A stretch of 64,000 nt of DNA from Magnaporthiopsis rhizophila (taxonomy: Eukaryota > Ascomycota > Sordariomycetes > Magnaporthales > Magnaporthaceae), in the NCBI GenBank assembly GCA_003049465.1, contig PYSS01000056.1, positions 1-64,000 of the forward strand, read 5' to 3'. A program made the position numbers and the translations under genes. The notes beneath the pieces were generated by a model. The model did no database searches, had not been told where the DNA came from, and saw nothing but the letters and a program-made list of their open reading frames with translations. Shown here one piece after another: positions 43,032-56,400 of this stretch. Position 1 is the first letter of the stretch; every line of letters begins with the position of its first letter.

Positions 43032-43232
43032 ATCTGAAACATAATAAAGACGCAATAGTGAAAAAGATAAGTATCGTAGGCCTTTCGCGTCGGCAAGGCG
43101 GAGACGAGAGAAGAAGAAAAATAAAAAGGGTAATGATGGAACAGAGCAGGTGGGCGGACCGTGCTTGTGTGCGTGCCCGCATGAGGGAAATCGCAGCGAG
43201 GGTGTTGTGCTGTACGTGTGAGCCCGCAGCTT

Positions 43233-43552
43233 CTAGCGACTGTTGTGATGCAGGCCGTTCATGCCGACACCACCTCCAGGCGTCGTCATGCCGCCAGCGC
43301 CGCCGCCTCCTCCGCCAAACATGCCGGCCAGGCCGTCGAGGCCGCCGATACCGGCACCGAGCTCGTGACCGATCTCTGGGGGCTCCATGTTAAAGGGCAT
43401 GAACCAGGCCGAGGACGCGCCCTCGTGATGATGGTGATGGTGGCCGCCACCAAACGCGACGTGGAGCGGGTCTGGAGAGGCTGGGTTCCCGCCGCCACCG
43501 CCAGCACCCTCGCCGGCCGTCGACGGTGACCGACCACCTCTTCGAGGGCCTA

Positions 43553-43583
<31 letters not shown>

Positions 43584-46500
43584 TCCTTCGGGCCCATGTC
43601 GACCACCCGACGACGACGACATACCTTCCCACATACCATCCAGCACGCTCTGGCTCCCGCGACCGCCGCCCATGCCGGGATCTATGCCGCCGTACGCGCC
43701 AAAGACGAGCTGGCGGTCCAGCTGCGGCAGGATGCCGTTCGCCTGATGGGACAACGACAGCGACAACAGCTCGGGCGAGTAAAAGGGGCCGCCGGGATGG
43801 TGGTGGTGGTGGTGGTGTTGGTGATGCGGGAACGCTCCCATGGTGATGGGACTTATCGGCGACAGGGCGTGGTAGGACGTGGGGTTTGCCGACTGCGGTA
43901 TCGTCAACGGGCTGAAGCTGGGGCCGCTCGTCTGCCCGCCGATTTGGCCCGAGAAGCTGCCCCGCCCGTGGTTGTGCTTGGGGCGCTGTGGTGGACGCTC
44001 GCCGGGCGGCCCGCCCGCACCCAGATGGACATCCGTTAGAATCGGCTCTAGCTGGCTGGAATCGGCCCGTGACGACACACTGCCGCCGCCGCCGCCGCTC
44101 TTCTTGGCGATCGATTTCCTCTTGACCGGCTGTGGTTTTGCTGTTGCCGCTGATGACGATGCTGCCGTTGCTGCTTGGTTGCTCGCCGTCGTGGGGCCCT
44201 CGTTGCTCTGGGGCGACAGCTTCGTCATGAACTCTTCGACCGTGGCGAGCTCCGGCTTCTGCTCCAGCACCGCGTCGTCACCCTTCTCCTTCTTTTTGTA
44301 CTGGGCCGGGTCCAGAAAGTCGGATTGGGACACGCCGTGCGGGTAGCGGTCGAACCAGTCGCCATACTGGAATATCGGAGACGCCGCGCTCTCGTTTGCC
44401 GGGTTGCCTTGGCGGGCGGCATCGGCGCAGGTCCGGTACTGCTCCCGCAGGTTTTCCGTCATGAAGTGGAACATGCCCCAGAAGCGCTTCATCTTGGACA
44501 GGAACCTGACGTTGGTGGCGAGGTTCCGCTTCGACGTTGCCTCCATTGTCGGGTTCCCCGAGAAGATGCCGAATATGTGCACCGTGCTCGACAGGAAGAC
44601 GCAGTAGCCAACAAAAGGGGCGGCCACCAGGTGCGACTCGGCATCCTTGAGCAGATCCGACATGCGGTTCGCGGCGGCAAAGGCCTTGGCGCCCGCCTTT
44701 GTTATGAAGGCCTTGGGCACGTCCTGGTTCGCGATGCTGCCGGGCGAAGACACGGCGAAGCGGTTCATGAAGAGTATGTTTTGCTGGATGGAGATGTGGA
44801 GGAAGAGGAACTGGTTGGCCATGTTCTCCGTGTCGTGGAGCTTCAGGTTCTCCTTGGAGTATCGGAGGTGTTCCGGGAGGCTCGCGGGCAGGTCCTCGGA
44901 CTGCTTGATGAGCTTGGTGTACTCTGCGTCGGGGCTCCACATCGGATGTGGATCTAGTTCCTTGCCTCCCTGGTTGAGGTAGTTGATGATGCGACCCCAG
45001 ATGGCGATGGACCGGATCATGTACGCGGCGACGCCCATGTTCTTCTTGACGTCGGAGAGCTGGCCGTCGTCGGCCGACACGGGGTGTAGGACGTCGCCCT
45101 GCAGCGTCTCGGTCGGGCCGGGGATGTCGAGCTGGAAGTACTTCTCCATGATGGGCAGCTGGATCTTGAGCGTCTCTTCCTTGATGAAGGTCGGGCGCTC
45201 CGTGCCCGACGAGTTGAAGCGGTCCATCAAGAAGCACGCCCACATGGTCCTCCGGCGGATCTCGCGGTCGATGAAGCTCAGCTGGACGCTGCTCGAGGTT
45301 GGGTCGTACTCGAGGTCCTTGTGCAGCTGCAGCGCAAAAGCCATGCGGATCGCCTGGCCACCGAGCGCCCAACTCCGGCCGCCGTGGCACGTGCCGAACT
45401 CGTGCAGCCCGAGGATGAGCAGGCACGTGAGGATGGTGATGTTGGGCCATTCGTATCTCCTCATGACGATGTCGCGCGCCAGAGACGCCCACTCTTCGCC
45501 GCGGAGGAAGTTCGGGTTGCTGTTAAGTTTGGGATGTGTCGAAAAGCGCGCCGACACGGCACACACTGAGAGAATCAAGACGGGCGGCAGCGAGCCGGCC
45601 CTGCAATGGAGCGAAACAACAAGGGCGTGTCAGCGCATCGTGTCCCCGCAACCATTGGGTGCCGGGGTTCGCAGGGCGACATGTGGAACTCGGACTGGGA
45701 CTGGGACCGAGACGGGCCCTTCTGTCTCCGGCTCTGGCTCACCTGAGTTTCCTCATATAGCTCGGTTTATGCAAGATGTGATATGCCTGGCCGTAGATGT
45801 TTTCGAAAAAGACCTCGGCCAGGTGCTCTTGTATCTCTTTTGGGGGCAGGGCCTCGGCGCCCTCCTGCAGCAGCTTGTTCTCCTCGGCCTCGTGGAGCAG
45901 CAAAGTGGCTGGGCGACTCGACTTCCCTGGGTCCAGTGCAGACTTGCTGGACGCGCGGGCCCAGTTTTCGAGCTCGGGACCAAAGGCCTCGTCGGCGCCG
46001 CGCTTTCTTGCGGCCGATTTGGCGCCGGCAACGGTGCCCGGGATGGCGGGCTTGACCACGGCCCTCGGGATGGAGGACGAGATTGCATCGTGTTCGGCCT
46101 TGGGGACAATCTTGATGATGCGCTCCTCCATGCGCTTGAGACGCTTGTCGAGCATCGCCATGTAGTCGGTCCTGGGAGCGGCCTTGCGGGCGGTAACCTT
46201 GTAGACGCATGGTATGCGGGAGCGCAAACAGTGCTTGCAGGCGGGCTTCTCGCCGGAGCAGCGGATCTTCTTCCGCCTGCATGCTATGCAGGCGAGGGGT
46301 AGTCGCTTCCGCTCCTTGCCGGCCTTGGTCTTGAGTTCGCTCCATGCGGGGATGGCGTCGGACTCCTTCTCCTTGAACTTGGTGCCTTGACCGCCAGCAG
46401 CGTGGCCGTTGGATATCAGGCCGAACTCGTCGGACACGGGGTCCTCCAGCAGCAGGCCGTTGCCGCCAGGGCTATCCGGGCTGCCGTCGTCCGAGGAGAG

Positions 46501-46902
46501 GCTGGGGGGTCTCTGAGACCCCTGGGGGCCTGCAGCAGCACCGTAGTTGTTTGTCATCTGGACGTTGATGGAGGCCACCGAGTCGGGACGCTCGGGCGGG
46601 ATTGAGGAGATGGACTGGCGGTGTCGCGGCTGCGCGAATATGTCGAGCGAGGCGGGCTCTTCTGGCGGCAATGCGACAATTGTGCTGTCGTCGTTCATGG
46701 CAGGGTACGGGAACTGGAAGTCGCCAAAGTGGGAGGCGTCCATGAGGCCGTGCGGCGGCGCGTCGTCGCTGAGGGAATCGTGGTGGTCGTCGAGCGGGTA
46801 TACATGCAGGTCGACGGAATCCTGCTGCAGCAGCTGCATCTCGGCGTCCAGTTCAAGTGTCGAGAACTTGATTTCGGGCTGGGTCGGCTGGCTGGAAGAC
46901 AT
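43233..46902 (-). CDS. Zn2Cys6 transcription factor with fungal-specific middle domain
   Basis: Two exons on the minus strand: 46902-45743 and 45600-43233, giving 1175 residues. The frame extends upstream of 46902 only through a non-ATG codon, so the ATG of MSSSQPTQPE is taken as start. The binuclear zinc cluster is C205-X2-C-X6-C-X6-C-X2-C-X6-C232 (CIACRRKKIRCSGEKPAC core), followed by a basic linker and a dimerisation-like helix MLDKRLKRMEERIIKIV. The fungal transcription-factor domain covers about 365-760, with LHEFGTCHGGRSWALGGQAIRMAFALQLHKD and RRRTMWACFLMDRF (two separate blocks). The C-terminal third is low-complexity: Ala/Ser, poly-His (HHQHHHHHHH) and long poly-Gly. I do not recognise the specific regulator, so the target pathway is unknown. 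Confidence 0.85.
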
Positions 46903-49900
46903 GGAAGGCAACCTCTGCTGCACGGGGACCCGTGGCAGCCACTCAGGATGCAAACCGGCAGATGACGCAACGGGCAGCCTGCAGGCCCGCTAAGGCGAGG
47001 GGAATGAGGGAGGGAAAGGGAAGCGCGAGGCGGTTTCTGGAGGGACTGCAGTAGCAAGCAAGCAAGCAGCAGCACGAGCGAGCAACAGCAGCAGCAAAGT
47101 GGTAGCGAAAGCACACGGCAAATCGCAAGAACAACAGATTTCACCACCGATGCCGGTGGTGGCGGGCTCGATGCATATGCGGAGCAACTAGTAGCGCTGG
47201 CCCAATGCTGCAGCGCTCCGCTCCGCACTTCTCCAGACGGGCGCTTGCTCTTTTGCTTGAACGCGCCGTCTCCAGTTACGGCAAAAGGGCAAGGATTGGG
47301 GGCCGGCGGATGCTGTGGCGGTCTCAGACGGCGGCTGCTAGGGAGCGATATGCCCGGCAGGACCAGGCAATCATGGTCTCGTGTCGTTGTGTCGCAGGGT
47401 CAGAGTGCGTGCGTTGGTGCATGCGTCTATGCTTTCTGTTTTCTCTTTTTTTCTTCTTCTCTTTCTTCGACTCTGTTTTTGCGTAAGAAGCGTGTTGGTG
47501 TGCGATAGTGGAGTTGTTGGGCCGAGCGATATGTGGAAAGGGGCTCTGTCGGTCTGGTAGGTGGTGGCAGCAACCTGAAATTGTGGCAGAATCAGGCTGG
47601 GAATGAGCGGCCCTAACGGGCGACGGGCAGGCAGGTTGCTGGCAGGTCAGTCGAGCCAAAGCTGAGTTGTCGGCGAGAGCGACGAAGTGTCAAGTGGTTG
47701 GTTGGTTGACCAATGCACGTTAAAGCAGAGTAAGGCTTGCGGTTTTCCACTTCCTCCAGGAACCAGGGGGAGGGGTGTGTGTGGTTGAGTGAGCTAGGCC
47801 GGGATGGAACAGGTCAGGGTCTGTCTTGTCCACTGATGGATGCCCACCCTGCGTGGCCTGCTGCTGAGAAAGCCTCTGCGCAGGCGTGAAGAAGCGCTGT
47901 TGCAGGAGGAGCCTAGACTTGCAGCTTGCTGCGTGCAAAATCAAGACAACCCGTTTTTTCTTTTTTTTCTTTTTTTTTTTTTTAATTATTATTCTTGGGC
48001 TGGGCTCAAAGTGTGGGGTTGGCATGCGCTACCCTGACTGGGGTAAATAGTGCGTGATATATGAGCCGGTCTCCTCCCTTATCCCTCGGGCGGATTCCCT
48101 AGGGCGGACGCTGGCACGCGGGCGTCCCTGTCGTGCAGCGCTAGCCTGTGGCGTGCAGAACGACACCAATTTTTGGTAGGCCGACAGTCCTGTACCTCGC
48201 TACATTCGGTAGGTACCGCCGCGTGCCCGCCGGTCTTCGTCCCAGACCAGACCAGTCTTGGCGGGAAGGTTTAGTTCATGTTGGCACACGACGAACGAAC
48301 CAACCAGCTGGCACGAGCCAGCAGGAGGTGCGGGTATTATGGCCTCTGTCGTTTTTGTCTGCGCCATGGGGTTGCGACGGACAGCCACCCCCGTCGAAGC
48401 CCCCTCGCAAGCACCAGGCCTCGGCCTCGGCCAACCGGGGATGGATGACTACGGGCTGGGTAAGCACAAGGACAGGACCACCCTAGGGCACACCCATGCC
48501 CACCGCCCGCCCGTTTCTCTCCCTTCATTTTCTTCATCTCTCCTGTGTCCAGAGGCCCTTGTCGGGTGGGCGGGTATGGGGCCCCGGCCTGTTCGGGGTA
48601 TCCGCCCGGTTCCAATCTCGATGGAAACATCAAGGGAAGCCGCAATGGAATTGCATCATGAGCAAAGAAGCGAGGCAAGCCGCCTTGTCGTGGTGGAAAG
48701 TTGGCCCCACGTCTTCCGAGGCCCCGGCTGCCGCCCTCCAGAGCTGGCTCCGTCCGGGCGCAGTGACAATTCGGGAGGACATGTCGCATCGACATCTAGT
48801 ATCCAGACCTGTGACCCAGGCCTGGCGGCTCGGATTGGAGTTGCCCAAGGCGCCTCCACCGCCGGATCACGCCTCCGTTCCCCAGCGAGCCGACTGGGTA
48901 CCTACCTAGGTAGGTATCTCGAACGCCCACCAGTCCGATCCGTGGGAGACGCGGTCCAGAGTCAGATGCTGCTACGAAAGTGGGCCATGTAGCAGCAGAA
49001 TTTGCGACACGTTCGGATGTCACCGTTTTTAGGCCGGTTACCGCCAATGACCTTGACTTGCGAGAAGTCGAACTGAGAGTTTTGGGGATGGGATTGCAGG
49101 GAGGAGGAGCGCGCAGGTTGCGCGGACGGAGGAACAGGGGGTGTGGGCACGAAAAAAAGGGAAGCGCCCAGTCGGGGACCAGCGTCGTTGCCAGAATTAT
49201 TTGACGATTGTGTGATGGTGCGCTCCATCAAACAAGAACTTAATGCACAAAGGCTTCCCATCCCAGGCCCAAGGGGAGGCGACGTAGCCACGCTAACCCC
49301 ATCTGGCTAGAACAACCGCACGAGTCATCCTTGTCTCCGGCTGTCCTCTGGGGTGCACCCCGGCCCAAGCCCCATCCGCGATGCCGCCCCACCACACGGT
49401 CGAGCCTATGCAACAGCGCGGTGTGCAGCAGCCAGAAAAGGAGCTCGAATCACAGAAGCGACATTTCTTTTGTCGACCTGCCATTCGGCGTGATGGCTGC
49501 CAATATGCAATATGTGGCGGATGCTATGCTCGACTACACCGCCGAGGCGCCTAGGTACCTTGGCTGACTAGGTATTTAGATGTAGCGATGTAGGAATCCC
49601 TTCTTTCCGTACTGGCCTCTATGATCTGATAAGGATCGGTATTTTCCTTTTCCTTCGGAGGACCGCGAAGGAAATCAAACGTCCCTCACTCGCCTTTATT
49701 CTCCGACTTGGCTCGTGGTCTTCGGGGGGTTCGCACGGCCCACACACCATGAGCGAGAGAAGGGACGGTTCAAGCTCAGCTGCCATGAAACTCTAAAAAC
49801 CTAAACTTTTCAACAACGCTGCTCAGTCTTTGATGCCTGTCCTCCTCACCCGCCCGATTTTTGCCCCATGTTCCGCTTTCAGACTGGACAAGGCTCCAAA

Positions 49901-50650
49901 GCAGGTCCCCAATCTAGATTAATCTCGGAAGCGGCACTGTGTTAATCAAAAGGCAGGCTGATCGTCTCGGGATGGCCGTAAAACAAGGGAGAATCCTCTT
50001 GCACAAGTTCCCTCACCAGACCAGTTGCGGTGTGCTCAGACGCCCGCAAAGTCGCCCTCCATGTCGTCGAGAGGCATAATGGGTGGCTTGATTCTTTTGT
50101 TTCCATCCCCCACTCCCAAACACAGCTTCGCAGGCTGGGGATGCGCTCCCATGACTAGGCCACTCCGTGTCACCGCTCCTGTCTTCTCTAAAAATGCATT
50201 CATTCGAAAAAAGATGGGACGGGCCAAGACCGCGGCTGGCTGCATGGTTGCACTGTCCTAGGCAGCCGGTCGATTCCCCGGGCTCCCGTCGTTGTTCGAC
50301 AAAGGCACTGGCGCTGCCCTCGATCGCTTGGCCTTGACGGGGCCGCGTAACGCGAACAAAAGGTTCACAACAGGACAGGAAAGATGGACTCGAACGGTAT
50401 CTGACCCGTTTGGATCGAGGTCCACGGGACATGTGGCACACTGAATCCTCTGGAAATGGCAACGTCAACCGAGGAGCGAGCATATCCAAACGTTCTCATT
50501 AGGCTTCCGCATCGTCGTCGATCACACCGGACACCTGGGCCCAGTCCCTGGATCGAACAGGCGAGCTGGACACAGGGCTGGCGCCGCACAGCCTCCTGTC
50601 GTGTTCGAGTCATCACCAGCCCCAGCTCCTCCCCACGACGCGCGGTTTTC

Positions 50651-50670
50651 TTTTTTTTTTTTTTTTTTTT
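50651..50670. repeat. Poly(T) tract, 20 bp
   Basis: Uninterrupted T20 in the gene-free region. Confidence 0.9.
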
Positions 50671-53268
50671 CTTTTTGTGTTCCGAGACCTCCGGGCCCTG
50701 TCGTGGGTGGTCCCCATCTTCCATCGCCATCACCCACCTAGACCGCTAGCGGTAATAGACACAGAGGGCGTCCCAAGTAGGTACGATGATTCCGAGGCTC
50801 ATGTGGCAGTGGGACGCGGGGACCTCATGCGCTGTCTGTCGGTGGAGGTTCCGGCTGCCCGTGGAATAGGTATCCCCGTCTATCGCCCCTCCTCCCACCC
50901 TCCATGTGCCTCTTCGACACGTCGCCAAGGTACCTAGTGCGTCCGGTCAGGACATATGACGATGGAGGCAGACATCAGGGTATGACCGGAGGGGATGCAA
51001 CGCATATATGCAATGCAAGCGTGTTGATCTTGGTCCCACGCCGCCCCCGGAGCGCAACCCTCCCGCTAGCAAAGGCCCGATGGGGGAATGTGGGCTGCCC
51101 GGCCTTTGATGGCGAGTTGAGCGTCAACCCATCACGGTTGCCCACCCACCCACCGCCCTCCCCTTTTTTTTATTCTATATATATTAAATTGGCACACACC
51201 CAAAATTCCATCTGCCAATTACTGGGGGCTAAATTACCCGGCTCTGTCTGGAAGGCCGCTAGAATCGAACACAGAAAGCGGCAGGCCAGGGGGGCATAAA
51301 CACCCAGCCAATGGGCGGCTTTGTCATGGGCGGCGCCATTAAGCGTTTATTGGCTGGGCTGATGAGGGTTACAGTTTGTCATGTGGCTCGTCCAATTCAC
51401 GCCGACCGATGGTTTTCGAATCTCTTACTGTTGTATCTTCCATTTTTCCGAAATATGTCCATCGTTTCTTTTTTTCTTTCTTTCTTGCTTTTTCTCCAAT
51501 GGCGGGGCGAGTCCCTCAGATATCCGTCCGGCCTGGCCTGCTTGCCCTCGAGTTAAATCCTACCTACCCACCTGTCAAGGTTACACCGCAACGGCTGCTG
51601 GTGGACGGACGGGGGCTGCAATTGGATGGCACCATGGGTTGGGTCCGAGGTCCGGTCGGGCTCTTAACTGCCAGAGTTGGGTGCATTAACGATACAACCT
51701 GGGGTGCATTTCGAGATATCCGTAATACCGAGGCCGGATTGGTCCCTCCATAATTACCCGCCTGCAGCCAAGAAAAAAAAAAGGAAAAAAAAGGAAAAAG
51801 GAAAAAGGAAAAGGACCTACCCACTCACCGCTCTCCGTCTCTCTTTGCTTTTCCTTGGTTTAGTTTCGTTTCCTGACAGTATCTTATAGCCCCTCAATGG
51901 GCCAATCAGGATGTCGGCTCGGAATCAACGGCCGGCCGGCGGGGAGTTCAAGCCTCCCGTACACATGTACGACACTGTACGAGTACCGTTTTTTGCCGCT
52001 GCGGAGATGGCGATACATAGGAGTAGGATGGAACACACTCGAGTCTGGGTTCGGCTTGGGGCTCCGATGTTTTCCCTCCATGGGCATTTTTTGCTTGTTT
52101 GAAAACGAACCTGGCGTTGGACCATCCTCGGCCCGCGGTTGTCGTCGTTTGTGTATACCGATACAAACGGCGTTACTATGTACACGGTGCCACTAGATAG
52201 TCGAGGGTGATATGCAGTGATACGAAGGAGAACGGACATGGCCCGAGTCTTTTTTGAATCGAGAACGGGGGAGGAGGGAGGGGTCCAGCTCCACAGCCAA
52301 TGTCCTGTCCTGTACCTCTCTCAACATTCCAACAGACGGAACAAACTACAACGGCATCATCCCGAACCCCCGGCGGTGGTTACTTCCCGCAAAAACATGG
52401 GACAGCGTCATTCGAGAAGTGGCCCGCCCGCCGGACGGAGAGAACCCAATCTTGCGTGACCTTTTGTTTTTTTGGTGGCGGGGGCGCGGGGAAACTCACC
52501 TACCCGGTGGCTAGGACCCCTTCCTTGACGGCCGTTGAGCGGGGCCCCGGTGTGGGATATACTGGAGATAGATACGCTGCTGTATGGCGCGGAGGACCAT
52601 GTTTCCGGTTCTTGATTTGCTCCGTCGCTTCTAGACAGGCTTCTCTCTCCGTTATCTCTCGCCTGTTTTTTTGTTTGATCTTTTTTCTACTTGCACGGGG
52701 CATTCAAGCATGACACAAAAAGGACGGTCACGCGGTCACTTCATGGTTCCATTGGCACAAAAAGCAAAAATGCGGGGAAGATAAGAAGCGAGAAGCAAGA
52801 GGGAAAAAAGATTAAATCGCGACGAATGTGTCTAAATATCTACCATAGGAAGCCATCAATTCATCCCTTCGTCGTTGGTCTAGACACACAAGACAATAAA
52901 ACAAGCCCAAAAGAAAGGAATCTCGGTGGTTATCCAAATCTGCAGATTTGTAGGTACCCAACAATGCGGCTCCCTCGCCACAGCCAACGACAAAACGCCC
53001 TTTCCGATGCACCATATTAGAAAAACAAAGACGGAAAAAAGGGATGAACATGAAGAAGACGAGAAAAAAAGCATGAAGCGAAAGAACACCCTGCCAATTC
53101 TAGTTAGGCAATGTCCGTAACCCCTTCCCTTGCTCCGGATGGGCTGCTTGTGAAGGTGGTTGGCGGTGGTGGTGTGTTCGGCGGGCACACAGAAACAGTC
53201 AGGAGATATATGGGGAAGCACACCGGAAAACATGATGATGACGACGCCCTTTGCTGGCGGTAGTGGTG

Positions 53269-53292
53269 CCTGTGCCTGTGCCTGTGCCTGTG
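53269..53292. repeat. CCTGTG hexanucleotide repeat
   Basis: Four copies of a CCTGTG unit just beyond the separase stop codon, probably within its 3' UTR. Confidence 0.8.
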
Positions 53293-53411
53293 CTCGTGTA
53301 TGTGAAGGAGGCCTTTCCCTCTTCCTCTCATCGACTGATTGACTGACTGAGAGGCCACAAACCCCTTCCCACCATCGCATCATCCTGGAGGGTAGTGCGA
53401 CCCTCTTGTCC

Positions 53412-56400
53412 TCAGGCAGTCGTGGTCGTCGTCGTTGTGGTCTCGTCGTCCGTCAGGTACACAGGGATGCCGTAGACGCACACAGCAGCGGCAGTCAAGT
53501 AGCGGAAGCGACACACTTTCCTAGCGGTCGCTACAGCCTGGACTAGCGACCGAGCTGACGACGACGAGGACGACGACGTCTTGCCAGCAGCTGCACAGGT
53601 GCCACCACCAGACGTAATCTTGGCCCTGTCCTCTACAGGAAACGTCCCCGGCTCGACGAGCCCCCACTCCTCGAGCGCGCGGCCGGCGAGCCGGTCAATG
53701 TCGCGATCCGTCACGTCCCACAGCGTGCCCGCGACGGCGGGGCAGCCGGCCATGAGGTAGTTCCAGACGGGGCCGTGCGTCTCAAAGTCGCCCACGTCGG
53801 CGAGCGACGCCGAGCTGCAGCCCCAGAGCAGCACCGCCGCTCGGCAGCCGCCCTCGAGCCGCCGCACCGTCCGCCCGCGCACGTACTGGGCGCCGCTGCC
53901 GTGCCCAAAGTAGAGGAGCACGTCGCGCGTCCGGAGCGCCTGCTCGAAGTCGGCATCTGTCGGCGGCTTGCCCACCGTGCCCACCCAGTTTTGGTTGCTG
54001 TTGCTGCTGCCGTCGCCATTGCCTAGCAGAGCCGATGCCAGGGGCTCCTCAAACGTCGCCTGCGTCGTCTTGAGGTCGCCCGAGGGGTTGAGCATGTAGG
54101 CTCCCGAGCGCCGCGAGGCGTGGTGGCCGCTCGGCGCCGACGAGTCGTCGTCGTTCTTGGGCCTCCGCTGCTCGAGGATCAGGCGGCGCAGGCACTCGAG
54201 CGACGGCACGCGGGACACCGCCTGCCCCTGCATGCAGGGGATGGACTCCCAGGGGAAGACGTGCAGGGCCTTGTCCAGCACCAACACGGTGTGCTGCTGC
54301 TGCTGCGGCTCGCGACGGCTGCCGCTGCTCTTCTTGGCCCCGTTCTTCTTCTCCTTCTCCGCCGCGGTCGTGTGGTACGAGTGCAGCGCGTCAAACGTCT
54401 CGACGCACATCGAGTCAAAGTCGATCTCGTCGTAGGCATTGCGCTCGCCGTGGAACTGCAGAATGTCCACCACAAAGTACAGCAGGTCGTTGAGGGCGTC
54501 GTCGAGATCGCCGCAGTCCGGGTCCGTCACGTCGCCCAGGCCGATAAACAGCTCCAGGATGCGCGGGTCCAGCGTGACCTTGACGGGCGCCGGAGTTGCC
54601 GCGGGCGCCTTGGTGCGGCGGCCTCGGACCTGGCGACGCGATGGTAGATGCTTGTCCAAGATGTCGTGGAAGCTCTTTTGGAACCGGGCGAGCAGCTCGG
54701 GGCTGCGCCTCTGCTGGGAGAAGATGCCCTTGAAGCCGCCGAGCCAGACCTGCTCGACGTTGTCCAGCAGCTCACCAAGACGCTTGTCGAGCGCCTCCCT
54801 CTCGGCCCACCATACCGTCTTGGCGCGCTTGCGCGACATGTCCCTGGCCCTGTGCGCGCTCTCATCGGCAAGCCGGATGATCTCCAGCAGCTCCGCACGG
54901 CCCTGATGGTAGTTGAACGAGTCGTTGGCCGAGTCCCGCGAGCTGCCGCGCTCGAGTGGCAGTCGGATGACGAAAGGGCTGTGCCCGGCCTGTATACGCG
55001 AGATGCAGAGATCGTGCTTGTTATCGCTGAGAGACACCGAAATTACGGTCCAGTCCTTGGGGATTATGTCGATGTAGTCCTTCTGGAACCGGCCCATGTC
55101 CGCCGCGGGCGCGCCGGTTCGGGTAGGAGAAGAGGTCGAGTCTGCCTGATCGACAATGATAGGCCACTCCAGGCCATCGCTCTTGTAGCCGCTCATCTCC
55201 AGGAGCAGAGCTTTGCGCTCCCTCCGCCAAGTCAGGTTCTGCGCTGCCTCTACCGAGCATGTCGCAAAGCTCTGGTTGCCCGTGACGCGAGGCCGAGACG
55301 GACAGGCAGCTGAGAGTAGAAGCGTGGTGCTTTGCAGCATCCCGGCGATTCGGTGCACCATGGCGCCATCGCCCGACACCACAGCCACGCCGTGGGCCTG
55401 CACGAGACAGTCGTGGGCGGCCTGGAGATTTTCCAGGAAGTCTGGCAGTCGTGCCGCCGACGCGGCCCCGGCAGCAGCCCTCCCTTTCTTGGGTGGTGAT
55501 GCCTTGACGAGCGCGAGCCGATCAGCAACAGCCTGGGAGCTCGCGCTGCAGACTGCAGGGAAGGACAAGGTTGAGTCCTGGATGACCGAGAAGACGGTAT
55601 CCCTCATCATCTGCTCTTGGCATTGCCCAAAGAAGCATGTGGCTCGCGCAACCATTTCGCCCAGCTTGCTCTTCCCAAGCTTTGTCAGCACCTGGGACTG
55701 CTGCAACAGCTTCATGGCGGCAGTCCAGTCTCTGCTGTTGACGAGAGAGATGGCTCTGTGCATCATGAGCAAGGTCTCTAGGCTGGAAATAATAATATCG
55801 CTCGTCGTGGGGGCAGCCGTCTCAACCGCCGGCGCTGGAGCCTTGGCCTTTGAGATGGTGACGGCTTTCCTCGTAGTTGCTTTTCTGGCGGTGCTCGCAG
55901 CACCGGGCGCTCGTTTGGCTGGCTGGTTTTTCGGTTTGTCCTCAGGAGCAGGCTTGGCTGTGGCGGACGCCTCCTGTGAGTCCCCATTGTCCGCAGATAC
56001 CGAGGTCTGATGAAGAAACTTCATGGCGGCCTCGGCCCGGCCGATCATATCCTGCTCCAAGTCGAACTCCTTCAGGTCTCGGTACAGTCCGCCAAGTTGG
56101 CAGGCCAGAGTCACTGCGGTGCATGTGCGGTCCCCATCTTGGAACCTGGAGCTTGACAGGTTGGCCAGCTCGAGAGACTTGTCGAGTTTGCCGGCCTTGA
56201 AGTGTACCGACGCCAGCCAGGCCTCGCACTGCGCCAGGTACAGGCGTGCGTTGGTGCTCTGGGCCATCTTTTGCGCCTGCTCCGCATAGTACACCGTCTC
56301 TTGGAACATTCCCAGGTGGGCGTAAACGGACGAAAGATGGGACATGCTGCGGAAAAGTGAGTGGAACAGCTTCCAATACTCGGGTCCTGCAGGAACCACC

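Larger units (their letters stand above)
42572..43232. other. Convergent intergenic region, MNS1 / Zn2Cys6 gene
   Basis: 661 bp between two 3' ends. It has an A28 run (42905-42932) and an ATCC repeat (42998-43031). No gene was seen. Confidence 0.6.
46903..53411. other. 6.5-kb gene-free region between the Zn2Cys6 and separase genes
   Basis: Both flanking genes are on the minus strand, so this holds the TF promoter and leader on the left and the separase 3' flank on the right. ORFs up to 244 codons (48258-48992) show no domains, repeat-free codon bias or homologous motifs that I recognise. Features seen: T14 (47970-47983), T20 (50651-50670), TAGGTACCT-like motifs at 48207, 48897, 49551, 50779, 50929 and 52951, and a hexanucleotide repeat near 53269. 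Long upstream regions are common for fungal regulators; a non-coding RNA cannot be excluded. Confidence 0.5.

Noticed and set aside
48258..48992. 244-codon plus-strand ORF in the 6.5-kb empty region
   Set aside because: No recognisable motif, mixed composition, and overlapping ORFs of similar quality on both strands.
50380..50420. tRNA B-box-like CGTTCGAGTCC on the minus strand
   Set aside because: Flanking bases do not form a T stem, and there is no A box or acceptor stem.
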